IMG/VR virus record: IMGVR_UViG_3300030737_000007 | Location: 27,895-91,894 of that record | From: a virus | DNA: 64,000 nt | Strand: one strand, 5' to 3' | Part shown: in pieces, positions 62,970 through 64,000 of the stretch | Layout of the letters: each line of letters starts with the position of its first letter | Position numbering within the stretch: the first letter of the stretch is position 1 | Program-made: the position numbers and the translations under genes | Notes under the pieces: generated by a model | The model's database searches: none | What the model was told of the DNA's origin: nothing | What the model saw: the letters and a program-made list of their open reading frames with translations, nothing else

Positions 62970-64000
62970 TTAAGGTTGGCATGAATAATCGAAAGTAATA
63001 CTGCCTGTAGCTACCGATACGGCAACCGAGACGGACACACCTGTCGCGGTTGCAACGCTGTGGCTCAGGCCCAGAGAAGTCGCCCCGCCGTTTTGCGAAA
63101 CAGAGCAGGCGTAGGCGGTAGTCGTCGTCGGCCACACCAGCGTCAAAATCGTCCCAGCAGAAACAGTCGTCGCCGTCATGGTGTAGGTGCCGCGGAGATT
63201 GGTGCAGGCCGCCGTAGAACACGAGACCGCAGAAATTCCAGTTCCTGGAACAGTCGAACTAATAGGGCTGGAGACGGCTGTGGTAATAGTGCAACTCCCG
63301 CCGAGTACACAGGTCTGTCCATTGACTGTCGTAAACGGATTCGCCAGATTGGAGTTAGGCAACGCCCCGCTCACGCCGCCCGCCGTGCTGCTCGCCAAGT
63401 TTACGGTGGAGAAGTTCATCAGTGAAGTAAACTCCGACCCACCGTTGAGATCGACCTTGAACAAATGAGAGGAGTCAGCGCGGATCGTGTCCACGCCTAC
63501 TGCTGGTGTTACCGCAGTTCCCGCCTCGGCAAAGGCTCCGCAACCAGATAACCCGGCGCAAGCGGTCGGAGGAGATGATCCAACCCCCAAGCCCGTTGTT
63601 GCGGTCAGAGTTGTAAAGGAGCCAGGTCCCTGTGTTGTCTGGCCTGTGCTGGTCGGGTTGATCGCCCCCAAGGTCAAAGTGATCGCGGGCGTCGTAGTTG
63701 CTGTTGCTACAGATCCTGAAACGCCGTTGGCCGTGGTTACCGAAACGCTGGTTACCGTACCGGACAAGGGCGTTGACCATGTTGTCAGACCCGTGGGCCC
63801 GCCACTGGTAAGCACCTGACCTGCGGTTCCAAGACTTCCTCCTACCTCGTAGGCCAAAGCGTTGAAAGTCTCGGACCAATTGAGAGTTTCGTCGTAGAAT
63901 GGCGATCCGGTATGAGTGAAACTTAGATTACCAAAGCTATCATTCGTCTGAAAGATGCTCGTAGTCGTCTGCGAATGCAAGAGATACATCAGCGACCGAG
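62970..64000 (-). CDS. Tail fibre-like protein, N-terminus outside window
   Basis: At least 343 residues; the frame is open to the window edge, so ATG 63989 is not necessarily the start. Sequence is Thr/Ser/Gly/Val-rich with repeats of fibre type (GTAGQVLTSGGPTGLTTWS, TLGAINPTSTGQTTQGPGSFTTLTATTG, FTTVNGQTCVLGGSC). The last shares phrases with the 951-aa protein (VNGQCALGG), so these are related fibre modules. Two bases precede the next gene. Confidence 0.7.
   Translation of the reverse strand, partial: RSLMYLLHSQTTTSIFQTNDSFGNLSFTHTGSPFYDETLNWSETFNALAYEVGGSLGTAGQVLTSGGPTGLTTWSTPLSGTVTSVSVTTANGVSGSVATATTTPAITLTLGAINPTSTGQTTQGPGSFTTLTATTGLGVGSSPPTACAGLSGCGAFAEAGTAVTPAVGVDTIRADSSHLFKVDLNGGSEFTSLMNFSTVNLASSTAGGVSGALPNSNLANPFTTVNGQTCVLGGSCTITTAVSSPISSTVPGTGISAVSCSTAACTNLRGTYTMTATTVSAGTILTLVWPTTTTAYACSVSQNGGATSLGLSHSVATATGVSVSVAVSVATGSITFDYSCQP

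Noticed and set aside
57841-64000. Diversity-generating retroelement near tail fibres
   Set aside because: No reverse transcriptase or template/variable repeat pair is visible in the window.

Overview
The window is part of a temperate tailed-phage or prophage genome, probably podovirus-like, with GC in the mid-50s percent. The evidence is a tyrosine integrase, a phage replisome and Red-type recombination set, an endolysin, and a late module with a giant internal-virion-type protein, a nozzle-like tail protein and fibres or spikes. No terminase, portal or major capsid gene is visible; they probably lie beyond the window ends. The host cannot be fixed from sequence. Sec-type signal peptides on three tail-region proteins and several genes with a -10 box about 7 nt before the ATG would fit a soil bacterium that uses leaderless mRNAs (Acidobacteriota is one possibility), but this is inference.

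Layout. (1) 1-5346, minus strand: small virion/accessory proteins, two tandem SprT-like metallopeptidases, GH24-type endolysin, small ORFs and a GIY-YIG nuclease, with two structured non-coding stretches (3216-3701 and 4644-4932). (2) 5347-5452: divergent promoters. (3) 5453-42379, plus strand: early/middle region. It has small orphan genes, a divergent pair of possible regulators (8403-9418), integrase (10101-11237), a cassette of tiny genes joined by repeated ribosome-binding-site linkers (11291-13020), family A DNA polymerase, a (GGTCGN)31 array, DUF2829-like protein, AAA+ clamp loader, Red-beta/RecT-type annealase, SSB, a UvrD-like helicase split by a homing endonuclease, a PD-(D/E)XK exonuclease, a replication-initiator-like protein, primase-helicase, beta-clamp-like protein, BCS1-like AAA ATPase, ECF-type sigma factor and a metallophosphoesterase. 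(4) 42380-42454: convergent junction with an intrinsic terminator for the minus-strand late operon. (5) 42455-64000, minus strand: late virion genes, interrupted by three plus-strand insertions with their own promoters (zinc-ribbon gene, cytosine-methyltransferase-like gene, endonuclease VII).

How it works together. The phage brings most of a replisome (PolA, clamp, loader, primase-helicase, SSB, initiator-like protein) and a strand-annealing recombination set (annealase, exonuclease, UvrD-like helicase). At least seven HNH/EndoVII/GIY-YIG nucleases are scattered through the window.

The most striking signal is two families of dispersed, nearly palindromic 15-mers. Motif A, consensus TTCCAGATAATGGAA, has about 33 copies (12 exact). 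They lie in promoters, on start codons (the motif's own TAATG) and inside genes in several reading frames. Motif B, consensus TTCTCAAATTGAGAA, has 6 copies, three within 17 bp of a motif A copy. Placement right after or on -10 boxes (7028, 30294, 20150), together with intragenic copies, resembles an operator/stoperator regulon. The binding protein is unknown; candidates are encoded at 8403-8588 and 8744-9418.
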